From: Cryptomeria japonica
Taxonomy: Eukaryota; Streptophyta; Pinopsida; Cupressales; Cupressaceae
DNA length: 60,000 nt
Direction of reading: 5' to 3'
Assembly: GCF_030272615.1 (NCBI RefSeq)
Contig: NC_081412.1
Location: 40,790,791-40,850,790, forward strand
Shown: in pieces, positions 9,339 through 19,544 of the stretch
How positions within the stretch are numbered: position 1 is the first letter of the stretch
Layout: each line of letters starts with the position of its first letter
The notes under the pieces: model-generated
What the model was told of the DNA's origin: nothing
The model's database searches: none
What the model saw: only the letters and a program-made list of their open reading frames with translations
Made by a program: the position numbers and the translations under genes

Positions 9339-12145
9339 GATGATTGGATCATTGATAGTGGTTTCTCACATCATATGACTGGTGATAAAAGCAAATTCTT
9401 ATCATTTCGGGAATGTAGTGGAGGTCTAGTAAGATTTGGAGATGACAAAGCTTGTTTAATCAAAGGAAGAGGCAATATATCTCTGGATGGTAAGCACAAT
9501 ACTGACAATGTTTATTATGTTGAAGGTTTAAAGCATAATCTTTTGAGTGTTGTTCAGTTAGTGGAAAAAGGATTTCAGTTACAATTCAAGAATGAAAAAT
9601 GCAAAATCAATAATAGAACTGGATTGGAGATTGCAACCAATAATCAGACTAAAGGTAATATCTTTCATTTGAATGCCAGTGATAAGACATGTTTGATTGC
9701 TCACATTGATGAGAGTTGGTTATGGCATAAAAGACTCTGTCATGTGAATTTTTATTGCATTGTAAAGATTAGTTCAACTAAGGTAGTAAGGGATTTACCT
9801 AAGATTGTGAAACCTCGCAATCCAGTATGTAAGGAATGTCAAATGGGAAAGAAAGTTAGAACAACATTTAAGAGCATTTATGAGAAATCCAATAATATTC
9901 TTGATTTAATTCATACTAATTTATGTGGTCCAGCAAGAACAAGAAGTCTTCAAGGTGATAGATACTTTATGCTAATAATTGATGATTATTCTAGAATGTG
10001 TTGGGTTACTTTTCTCAAGGAGAAATCATAAGCTTTTGGGAGATTCAAGATATACAAGGCAATGGTAGAGAATGAAACCACCAAGAAAATAAAATGTTTG
10101 AGATCTAATCAAGGAGGAGAATTTACATCTAGGGAATTCAATGTATTTTGTGAAGAGAATGGAATCAAAAGACAACTATCAGCACCCCAGACACCCCAAC
10201 AAAATGGAGTTGTGGAAAGAAAGAACAAAACTATACTAGATGAAACAAGAACCATGATGATGGAAGAAAATATACCTCATATATACTAGAGAGAAGCAAT
10301 GAATACAATGGTTTATACTTTCAACAAAGTTCACATCAAAGGTGAAACTGGCAAGACCCCTTATGAACTATGGTTTTGTCATATTCCTACACTTAAGTAT
10401 TTTAGAATATTTGGAAGAAAATGGTATATTAGGAGAGATGAGTATATTGGAAAATTTGATCCTAGAATTGATGAAGGAATATTTATTGGTTACTCAACTA
10501 GAAGCAAAGCATATACATGTTATAATAAAAGATTGTAGAAAATCATTGAAAGTACTAATGTGAAGAAAGATGAACATTTTAGAGGAGAATCAAGATATAT
10601 AGGTTCTAAACCAGTAGTAGAAATGATTATAAATGAACCAACACAAATTACACCAGAACAAAATGAAGAACCAGTCACACCGGCATCATCAAAGAACTCA
10701 ACTGTGACTGAAGAACAACAACCTGTAAGTGGAAATCACAATAAACCCAGATATGTAAGATTGAATAATTCAGAAAATTAGATAATTGGAAATAAAAATC
10801 AAGGTGTTATGACAAGAGGAAGATTGGAAAATGAAGAGGTATGTTTAATTTCTCAAGTTGAACCAACATCAGTTGTTGAAGCATGTGAGGATAAACATTG
10901 GATAAAAGCAATGGAAGAAGAATTAGAACAGATTGAAAAGAATAATACTTGGACATTAGTTCCCCGGCCTAAAGACAAAAATGTAATTGGAACTAAATGG
11001 GTATATAGAAATAAACTTAATGAAAATGGCAAAGTAACCAGGAACAAAGCAAGATTAGTTTGTAAAGGTTATTCTCAGAAAGAAGGAATTTATTATAATG
11101 AAATCTTTACATCGGTAGCCAGAATTGAAGCAGTAAGACTATTTCTTGCATTTGCAGCTCACAAGAGCTATAAAGTTTATCAAATGGATGTAAAATGTGC
11201 ATTTTTGAATGGAGATCTTGAAGAAGAAGTTTACATTGAACAACCTAATGGATTTTGATTAACAGATGATAAGGATATGGTTTGCAGGTTAAGGAAAGCT
11301 TTATATGGATTGAAGCAAGCTTCGAGAGCTTGGTATGCTATACTAGATAAATATATTTTAAAGCTTGGATACACAAAAGGTAAGGCTAATAGTAATTTGT
11401 ATTACAAAATTACAAACGATGACATTTTGGTTATTGAAGTATTTATGGATGATATCATTTTTGGAGGAGAAGAAGAGTTATGTAAGGACTTTGCTAACAA
11501 GATGCAGGAAGAATTTGAAATGTCTATGATTGGAGACATAAAAAAATTTCTAGGTTTGCAGATTTCTCAAACAGATAAAGGTATATTCATATGTCAAACA
11601 AAATACTTGAAGGAACTTTTAAAGAAATTTGGAATGGAAAAATCCAAAATGATAAACACTTCTATGACTACAACTAATAAATTGACATTAAAGGATGATT
11701 CACCTCCTATAAATCCGACAAGGTACAAATCTATAATTGGAGGGTTACTGCATTTGACACAAACTAGAGTTGATATAATGAATGTACATCATTATCTACA
11801 ACATAAGCAGAATATATTGTAGCAACAACTAATTGCACTTAGGTATTATGGATCAAGCAAATGCTGAAGGATATCAAGGTAAAATGAAAAGAATAGATAA
11901 TTATTCATTGTGATAACTCAACAACAATAGATATATCAAAGAATCTGGTATTTCACTCTAAAACAAATCATGTTTCTATTAATTATAATTATTTGAAAGA
12001 AAATGTTGAAGCAAATGAAGTGAGATTGGTTTATGTGAATACTAAAGAGCAAATTGCAGATATTTTTACAAAGCCTTTGCCTAAGGAAACATTTGAATAT
12101 CTCAAAGAGAATCTTGGGGTAATCACCTCATCGGCAGAGACTTGA
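9339..12145 (+). pseudogene. E2 pol (protease, integrase, RT, RNase H)
   Basis: The frame is continuous with gag from 8484. Protease: WIIDSG then SHHMT at about 9343-9380. Pre-integrase zinc site: WHKRLCHVN...CKECQMGKK near 9721-9855. Integrase core: the first catalytic Asp reads Asn (IHTNLCGP, near 9910) and the second also Asn (LRSNQGGEF, near 10100); PQQNGVVERKN follows. RT: from about 10890, with [12 protein letters not shown] and FMDDIIFGG. In-frame stops lie at 10029, 10287, 10536, 10779 and 11256. The frame changes near 11800 where most of RNase H is missing; its C-terminal end (CDNSTTIDISKN, DIFTKPLPKETFEYL) ends at 12145. Confidence 0.9.
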
Positions 12146-12493
12146 ATGATGAAGATTGGCATCAAACCGACAGGGACTAATAGAAAAATCTTTTTTCGGC
12201 TTTGATGAAGGAGAGCTACTACTTAGGGGAGTAGTTAGCTATATAATTATGTTCTAATTTTTAATTCTTAACTGCTTTGGCATTTGATGTCAAAGGGGGA
12301 GATATGTCTATGAAAAAAAAGTGTACTTTGAAGATTGGGGAGAGATGTATTTTGGCTTTGGTTATATTATTTCTGTTTTTGGTACAAAACTTTGTATTGA
12401 TCAATTTTGGCAGATTGTTGGTGTTTGACATTCTTTTTTTTGCACTTAGATGTTTTTCCATCTAGTGTTTCCATCAATTCAAAAGGGGGATAT
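12146..12493 (+). other. E2 3' untranslated region with two polypurine tracts
   Basis: No coding sequence is seen. CAAAGGGGGAGA lies at about 12291-12302. AAAAGGGGGA at 12481-12490 sits three bases before the 3' LTR and is the likely plus-strand primer. The first tract follows the phrase 'tttgatgtcaaaggggga' seen in most copia elements of this window. Confidence 0.75.
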
Positions 12494-13546
12494 TGTTGGT
12501 ATTATGGATGACTTCATCATGCATTGCATTGGTTTTGTCATTAATGTCAACACTTATCTTTTTGAAGGTCTACATTGTTGACTTGGCACTCTGGTTATAT
12601 TGGTTTGTTGTTGAACCAGCAACTTATATGTTTCACCGGCAGCTTAGGAAGTTGATGATGACTTGTTATAATCTAGAGATCATTTGGTTATGTTGAAGAT
12701 ATGGATTGGATGTTTGGATTTGGTGTTTTGTTTATTGGACTAATCGGGTTCACATATTTTCCTTAACCGGTAGATAGGTCTAGGTTATGGACCGGTACAA
12801 GATATCATGTTCCAGATCAGCATGACACGTTTTGGAAATGGTCTATTGACTGGATAATATGTAAATGTATTTAGGCCGACATATTGTATTGCATCAAGAC
12901 ATATTTTGTAATTGTAATATCTTTAGGGAGATGACCTAATGATGAGGTCTTAGGTTTTGTATAAATAATTGTAAGATCTTATTGAAGATCATTGTGTGTG
13001 TGTGTGTGAATATTGAAGATCATTGTGAAGAGCGAAAATAAGAAGATCCTTGTGAAAATCACACAGATATTATCTAAAGGTTGAAGGAAGGTTATGAAGG
13101 TGTTTGACACTCATGGTCAAAGCTTAAACCGGTACTAAATCCATTGAAGATGATATTTTGAAGCAATACATTGTTATTAGATTTAACCATCCAACCTTGT
13201 AGTCAGCGTGACTCCTATTTTGTGATTGAGTAGTGAGCTCTAGGCGGTTGGCCTTTCTACACGTGTAGACCCCATTATTATATTCACTTACTATGTGCAG
13301 TAGTATCATCTGATTGTGGTTACCCACTATGTTTTTTCCCCTTACAGGGTTTCCACGTCAAAATCTATGTGTCATGTGTTGTGGATGTGTTTTGCTTTTT
13401 GTTTCATGCATTAAGTTGTATTGGTATTAATATCTCTTAATCTATTTTGTTGGCACTGAGTTTTACGTTGGAATAATTTGGTTTGGGTTATAATTTATTG
13501 ACAACTGATTCACTCCCCTCTCAGTTGTCCTTCCCGGTTCCTAACA
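12494..13546 (+). repeat. E2 3' LTR
   Basis: 1053 bp, TGTTGG...CTAACA, aligned along its full length with 7124-8187. It has a TATA box at 12959-12969 and the conserved palindrome as CTACACGTGTAG at 13257-13268. Confidence 0.95.
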
Positions 13547-13770
13547 TCTCTATCCCATTCTCTCCCTCTCTTTGAGTCCCCTCTTTGTGTCACTCTCTAT
13601 CTCTATCTCTCCCTCTATTTCCCTCCCTCATTGTCTATCTATCCATCTCTTTTTCTCTCATTTATCTCTTGTCTCTCCCTCTCAATATCTATCTCTTTAT
13701 CTCACTCTCCTCCTCTCTTAGGTGTATCTCTCTCCCATTCCTTTCCTCTCCTCTCCCTCCCTCCCTCTCT
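13547..13770. repeat. CT-rich microsatellite, right part
   Basis: This continues the pyrimidine tract of 6085-7123 after the E2 insertion, with TCTC, CCCT and TTTC units. It begins with the right TSD copy TCTCT. No gene is seen. Confidence 0.9.
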
Positions 13771-14795
13771 AGGATCATATGGTATTCTTAGGGGTCATAT
13801 GGTATCCTAGGGATCCATGTATGTGTCTTAAGGGGTCATAGGACATCGTATGACCCATAACGACACATAAGGGGTCATATGGAGTCCTAAGGGGTCATAG
13901 GATACCATATGACCTGTTAACACACTATACAACCCATAATGACACCAAATGGTGTCCTAAAGGGTCATAGAACACCATATGACCTCTTAGGACACCGTAC
14001 AACCCATAATGACACCATATGGAGTCCTAAAGGGTCATATGGTGTCCTAAGGGGTCCTAAGGTGTCCTAGGAGACCATTAGACCCCTTAGGACACCATAC
14101 GACCCCTAACAACACCATATGGTGTCTTAAGGGGTCATATGGTGTCCTAAGGGTCATAGAACACCATACAACACATAACAACACCATATGGTGTCCTACA
14201 CAGTCATATGGTGTCCTAAAGGGTCATAGGACACCATATGACTATGTAGGACACCATATGGTGTTGTTATGTGTTGTATGGTGTTCTATGACCCTTAGGA
14301 CACCATATGACCCTTAGGACACAATATGACCCCTAATAACACCTAAGGGGTCATGGGACACCATATGATCCCTTAGCACACCATAGGACCTATAAAGACA
14401 CCAAATAGTGTCCTAAGGGGCCATATAACACCATATGGCCCTTTAGGACATCATATGGTGTTGTTATGGGTCATATGTTGTCCTAAGGAGTCATGTAGAA
14501 TTCTATGACCCCTTAGGACACCATATGGTGTCATTATGGGTTGTATGGTGTCCTAAGGGGTCATATGGTGTCCTAAGTGGTCATAGGATACTATATGACC
14601 TCTTAGAAAACAATATGACCCCTAATGATACCTAAGGGGTCATATGGTGTTAGAAGGGGTCATAGGACACCATATGACCCCTTAGGACACCATATGACCC
14701 ATAACGACACCATATGGAGTCCTAAAGGGTCATATGGTGTCCCAAGAGGTCATAGAACACCATATGACCCCTTAGGACACCATATGACCATTAAA
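13771..14795. repeat. 20-bp minisatellite with units in both orientations
   Basis: About 1 kb of a unit close to TCATATGGTGTCCTAAGGGG and its exact complement CCCCTTAGGACACCATATGA, switching orientation many times. Neighbouring inverted units form long near-perfect palindromes, for example around 14120-14330 and 14640-14720. Variants differ at one to three bases. An open frame at 14625-14837 is only repeat translation. The same family reappears at 52448-52795. Confidence 0.9.
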
Positions 14796-15194
14796 TGTTG
14801 GTCAATCGACGGGTCAGTACCTCCTATGGATTTGTGAAATGGCTTTCTCCTACCTCATGTGGATCCCTAACTCTGGCCTCTCTATCATTCACTGATAGCT
14901 CAAGGTTTTAGTGTAACGGTAGTGGTGATTCCAACAAATGGTATTAGAGCACTAGGTCACGGGTACAAATCCCAGGAGTTGCCCCTAGAATCCTCCATTG
15001 GTGCAGAGGGGGGTTGTCCCTGGAATCCTCAATAGGTGCTGAGGTGAGATTGTTGGCCGTTCAGTGGGTCAGCACCTCCTATGGATTCATGACATGGCTT
15101 TCTCAAGCCTCCCATGGATCCTTAACTCTGGACTCTCTCCTATTCACTAACAACTCAAGCTTTTAGTGTAACGGCAACAGTGATTCCAATAACA
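14796..15194 (+). mobile_element. TRIM-like miniature LTR element
   Basis: Two direct repeats of about 141-144 bp (14796-14936 and 15051-15194) share the phrases GGGTCAG, ACCTCCTATGGATT, ATGGCTTTCTC and GTGTAACGG. The left copy has perfect ends TGTTGG...CCAACA. A PBS-like TGGTATTAGAGC (14939-14950, 11 of 12 to the tRNA-Met site) follows two bases later. The internal region is only about 114 bp and non-coding. This is the layout of a terminal-repeat retrotransposon in miniature. The right end is blurred by an A-rich run and no clear TSD was found. Confidence 0.75.
14939..14950 (+). other. TRIM primer-binding site
   Basis: TGGTATTAGAGC differs from the standard site by one C-to-T. About 11 bases downstream, GGGTACAAATCCC resembles a tRNA B box (GGTTCGANTCC), so a tRNA-derived internal segment is possible but weak. 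Confidence 0.65.
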
Positions 15195-15227
15195 AAAAAA
15201 ATTATGAGGACATTCTCTGATACCAAT
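15195..15227. other. Short junction with a minus-strand PBS-like motif
   Basis: Thirty-three bases lie between the TRIM and the E3 LTR. CTCTGATACCAAT (15215-15227) is the reverse complement of ATTGGTATCAGAG, a tRNA-Met-type PBS facing left, and it ends exactly where the E3 LTR begins. The origin is not explained by E3 itself. Confidence 0.5.
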
Positions 15228-17686
15228 TATTGGCATTTTGTTGTCATTGATGTCAACCAATATAGGATGGCTACCAGTATAAGAAATGTTTGTGCAGCAC
15301 TATCGTTGATGCATACGAGATGTGATGTCTTTGATGTCACCTAGTATTCTAGGTCACCAATAAGGGAGAGAATGTCATTCAACACAATGGCCATTGGAGT
15401 CACCAATACACAAGTTAGTGTTTGACTTGTGTTGAAGATATAGAAAGGAGACCAATATGATATAACAACCGATAAATGATGGCATCTGAAATAGAACATT
15501 ATGTTGGTCGGTTGATTATGATGAAGAGGGGGAATGTTATCTAATCACATCAACATCGGAAGAGAAGCATGTGCAGGCCACTAGTATGCTATGTGGATGA
15601 AGAACAATAGGACTCCCACCATATGAAGAGAAGACTGACAATAAGAGTGCCTAAACCGGATCTCATGTGCTTGTTTGAAGATATGCTACTCAAACAGGGA
15701 AGCCACATTGATGCAATGTCAGTTGTAGATGATAAGAACCCACTCCCATTGGTAAGTGGAGCTTACCTCCTATTATGCAAAGTGTGCATCATAGTTCTAT
15801 GAAATAAGACAAAAGAGTTAAAGGCAGGTGTTTGAAACCTCACATCAGATCTACTGGTGAATAATGAAGATGCATCAAGTGCATGAAATCAAAGATATGC
15901 ACTGGATCGATAGAGAAGGCATAATGAGGTACTAGAACTATTGAAGTGCGATGGGTTTGTCACCTTGAAAACTAGTTGAGATATGGTCTAGGCTGATGAT
16001 GAAGAAGACAAGGCTATAACGACTGTAGATAGAGAATGCAATTGATATGTAGATACCTTAGATGGAAAAAGTTGAAGGTTGATGACATGGTATCATCAAG
16101 GGTGTCTATCGATACGTATGTGAACTGGTAAGAGAATAAAGAGGCTAAGTGATATGCTCCTTCTTGATGAAGATGAGCATATGGTGGAATGATATATTTG
16201 GAAACCGACAAAGGTGCTCCACCAGAAGAGATGCCAAGTGCAAGGTGATGGCATATCAATCAAGGAATAGCTGACAAGGTTAGTGAGCCGGTAGATGAAC
16301 CCAGTAATGGGGTTGGTCAGTGATCCTATCTAGACTGACATAGAATACCCAGCAAACATGGATACCAAAAAAAGGGCCAGGTGGAGGTGAAGTGGTATGC
16401 ATGCACAGGTAGACATGTTGAGTCGGTGAAGTATCAGGTGGCAAGGTATATGGTGACTACATGATTCATGGGACATGCAATAGAGGTTTGCAGCTCAAGA
16501 TCGGATGGACAACAAAGATCTAGAACAGTCTATTTAGAAGATTGAGGTAGGTTAAGGGAACCGCAAAACCATTCTTGGTGATCGACCAAGAGATCCCTCG
16601 ATAGGTTAAATGTAGGTTGCTAAATGAGGAAGGCGTATTCTAGAAGGCATGACAATGGCAAGTTTGATTAATGAGTTGTAGTTCATCAATCAAAGAGATC
16701 AAATCTAATGAGATCTGATTGGATTTGGTTTTCCTCAAGGTCGATGAGGAAACCCTAACCGCCTGAAGTTTGAATTGGTTTTTGGTGAGAATACCAGTTT
16801 ATAAATATGCAAGCTAAAATCGATGAGGCTTGCTACTGGATGAGAGTGTTGTTGCTGAAGAAGTGAAATCATTCAAGTGCTCACCAAGAAGAAGAAGAAG
16901 AGACCGAGTGTGAGGAAGAACATGGTTGAAGTGTTCAACCAACAACAGAGAGAGAACTGGTAGTCAGCCATTGAGTTTGACAGAGGACTAAACTGGGAGT
17001 GATAGAACTAGGAGAGAAGAATTATAGAAGACTACAGAGAAGGCAAGAAAAGAACTGACAGAGAAACTGGTGGAGAGTAGCAGTGTAGTAGAGAGAATCA
17101 ATGGAAAGAAGAACCGATAGAGAGAATCAGCAAAGAAAGAATCGGCAAAGAAGAATAAGAGACTGAACCGGTGAAGGTGCAACAGAGAGTAAGGTTACAG
17201 TAGGAGATAAGGTTGCAACAAGAGATAAGGTTGCATCAGTGAGAGGGTGAGCATAGAACCAACATAGTATTGGAGAGAGGAGAACCAGTAGAGAGATTTA
17301 CAGAAGAGTTACATAATTCATTTGTAACAAGACTTTTAATTTTGTAATTGAATATTTTCATTGAAGATCACTGAGTTGGAGCTCAGTGTAGGGGTTGTAG
17401 ATCCTTGGGTTGGTGCCCTAAACATTGTAATTAATTATTCATTATGAGGCTGGATTGGAGCAGTAGACTCCAGGAGCATTTCTCACCGAGGTTTTTTCCA
17501 TCTTGGGTTTTCCTCGTATATGCTGGTGTTATGTGATGTCCCTTTCATGTGTGATAGTCTCCCATCTAACCAGTAAGTCTACTTTGTGTTAGATCTGATA
17601 ACCGGTATACACACATAAGATAGATAAAGGGAAAAGTTTGAAAATTTCTGATTCACCCTCCAATCAGTGGCACATTGTGTCTAACA
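15228..17686 (+). repeat. E3 5' LTR
   Basis: 2459 bp, TATTGG (from TGTTGG)...CTAACA, aligned with 21010-22645 plus 51605-52447. It is non-coding. A TATA box lies at 16798-16807, the 'ttttttccatcttgggttttcc' region near 17490-17512, and a degenerate end motif GATTCACCCTCC near 17650. Confidence 0.85.
16798..16807 (+). promoter_or_regulatory. E3 LTR TATA box
   Basis: TTTATAAATA is conserved at about 22560-22568 in the E3 3' LTR and on the minus strand near 23514-23523 in the E4 3' LTR. In the E4 5' LTR (about 50210-50222) it is damaged (TTAATAAATATG on the minus strand). Confidence 0.5.
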
Positions 17687-17687
17687 A

Positions 17688-17700
17688 TTGGTATCAGAGC
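17688..17700 (+). other. E3 primer-binding site
   Basis: TTGGTATCAGAGC begins two bases after the LTR end. It is an intact tRNA-Met-type site. Confidence 0.9.
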
Positions 17701-17771
17701 ATAGGAAGCTGGTTAGACAAGCTTTCTCCAACTTGGGTAGATTCTAGCTTAAGGACACAATAGTCTATTTA

Positions 17772-19544
17772 GTGTCAATCCCTACTCCAGTTTTTAATGG
17801 TTTAAACTATTCCATTTGGAGTTGTAGAATGGAATTATACCTATCATCTCTAGGGTTTGATGTGTGGATGTCGGTTGTAAATGGTTGCCCTAGTAAAATC
17901 AACCCTCCCACCGATTCTGATGTAGAAAGAAGAAACCAGTGTAATGATGCAACAATGAAGGCTATACTCTATGGGTTATCAGATGATGTCTCCTCATAGG
18001 TGGATAGATGCAGATTGGAAAAAATCTTATGGGATGGATTGAAGAAGCTTTATGGAAATGAGCCTACCACTATAAAACTAGTTTGTGAAGACAAAATGAG
18101 AAATGCAACTCATGTGTCTGCAGATGATGAATGCAGATCTGTTAGAAGCAACACCAATGATGAAGAAGTAACTCACCTCTTCATGGATCAAGAATCAAAG
18201 GATGAGAGGCACACATCTGAGAATGATCATGCGGATCACTCCTATCGACAAGATGTGTTTGGCAATGATAGTGAAGGTGAACAAGAAGAAGACGCAAAAG
18301 TTGATCTTGAAGGAGAACTTGTAAGTGCACTTGAAGAACTTAGTAGAGTAAGAAATGAATAAAATTTATTCAAGAATGTTGCAGTGGTGAAGCAAAACCG
18401 GTTGATCAAATGCCTTGAAGAATTTAAGAAATGAATCTCAGAGTTGAAGAATCAACAAGAAGACACCAAGGAGTGTCAGTGTAAATATCTAACATCTGAG
18501 CTAGAGGAAAAAGATAAAGAATATCAACAACTGGTTGGAGAAATGGATATTCTCTAAAATAACCTTGAGAAATGTCAGGAAGAGCTCAAGGTGAGAATTT
18601 GGTTTGATGGTAGTAGTGATGCCTTGGACAAAATATTGAAAAAGAAAAAGCATGCCAAGGACACTAAAGGATTAGGAAGTGGTGTCGGTGAATGCTCCAC
18701 CAGCAAGAATGTCCCCCACAATGACATTCTGTTTGTCTCCTCAAATAGAGATAACAAGGGACAAACCTTCATTGTCTGGAATACTCCCCAGAAGAAAGTA
18801 GATCTAACCACAACTGGTGAAGACATGCAGATAAGGATGAAGACCGATGCTGCAAGAAGGAGAAACAATGTAGATCACAAAGGAAAAGGGAAGATGGGAG
18901 AAGAAAGCTTCACTGGAAGCGAGAAAATGAGAAGACAACAAAGAAGACCTCCTACTGGTAGAGGACAAGGAAATGCTACTACCCACAATACAAAGGAGGT
19001 GTGGAAAAATAAGAGATCAGATGGAAGAAATGCAAAGGATGGACAACCAAGGATCCATCCTTGGGGAAGTAGAAATGGAGATGGCAAACTGGTAAGATCT
19101 CCCCATGCATGGGAGAGTAAGTTTGTAAGTTATAAACCTTCCTTCTACATTTATTTCTTTGCATGTAATGGTTATGGCCATAGGGAAGAAGAGTGTAGAA
19201 AGGGATTTAGAAGGAACTATCTAGGATCTCATAGAAATAATGCATATGAGAAAAATGCATCAAGGAGTAAAAAAATGCATAATTCCTCTCCTAGTAATGT
19301 AAATAGGGTTTGCTTTAACTGCAATGGATTTGGCCATAGTGAGTTTGAATGCAGGAAGAAGGACTTGCAGTCTTATGGAAGCTGGTATAGTAGCTATGAT
19401 CAACATAAAAATATATATAGAGCATATGGAAGTCAAAGACCTACATGGAACAAGATGAGAAGTGTACCTATGCATGTAAGGAATCCATGGAGATCGACAG
19501 GTGACTATAGTGGCATGATCAAGAAAGGAAGAGAAAACCAATAG
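17772..19544 (+). pseudogene. E3 gag, about 590 codons with four internal stops
   Basis: One reading frame runs from ATG 17772 to the stop at 19544, with stops at 17997-17999, 18360-18362, 18432-18434 and 18555-18557. The N-terminus (FNGLNYSIWSCRMELYLSSL) is a copia gag start. The centre is acidic (about 18250-18330), then a predicted coiled coil (about 18400-18620) and a basic C-terminal part. It carries two zinc knuckles: FFACNGYGHREEEC at about 19160-19198, where the first Cys is Phe, and a complete CFNCNGFGHSEFEC at about 19312-19353. The role would be the particle shell and RNA binding. No pol follows. Confidence 0.85.

Larger units (their letters stand above)
7124..13546 (+). mobile_element. 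E2: complete Ty1/copia retrotransposon
   Basis: A 6.4-kb element with two LTRs, a PBS, gag, protease, integrase, RT, a damaged RNase H, polypurine tracts and a matching TSD. Gene order gag-PR-INT-RT-RH is that of Ty1/copia. By eye the first roughly 215 bases of the two LTRs differ at about 17 sites, 16 of them transitions. This indicates an old insertion with C-to-T type decay. At least seven in-frame stops, a frameshift and an RNase H deletion make it defective. Confidence 0.95.

Noticed and set aside
13771-14795. CRISPR-like array
   Set aside because: Units abut without unique spacers and alternate orientation; the context is plant retroelements.
14625-14837. 70-codon ORF in the minisatellite
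   Set aside because: Repeat translation of the 20-bp unit; both orientations give similar open frames.
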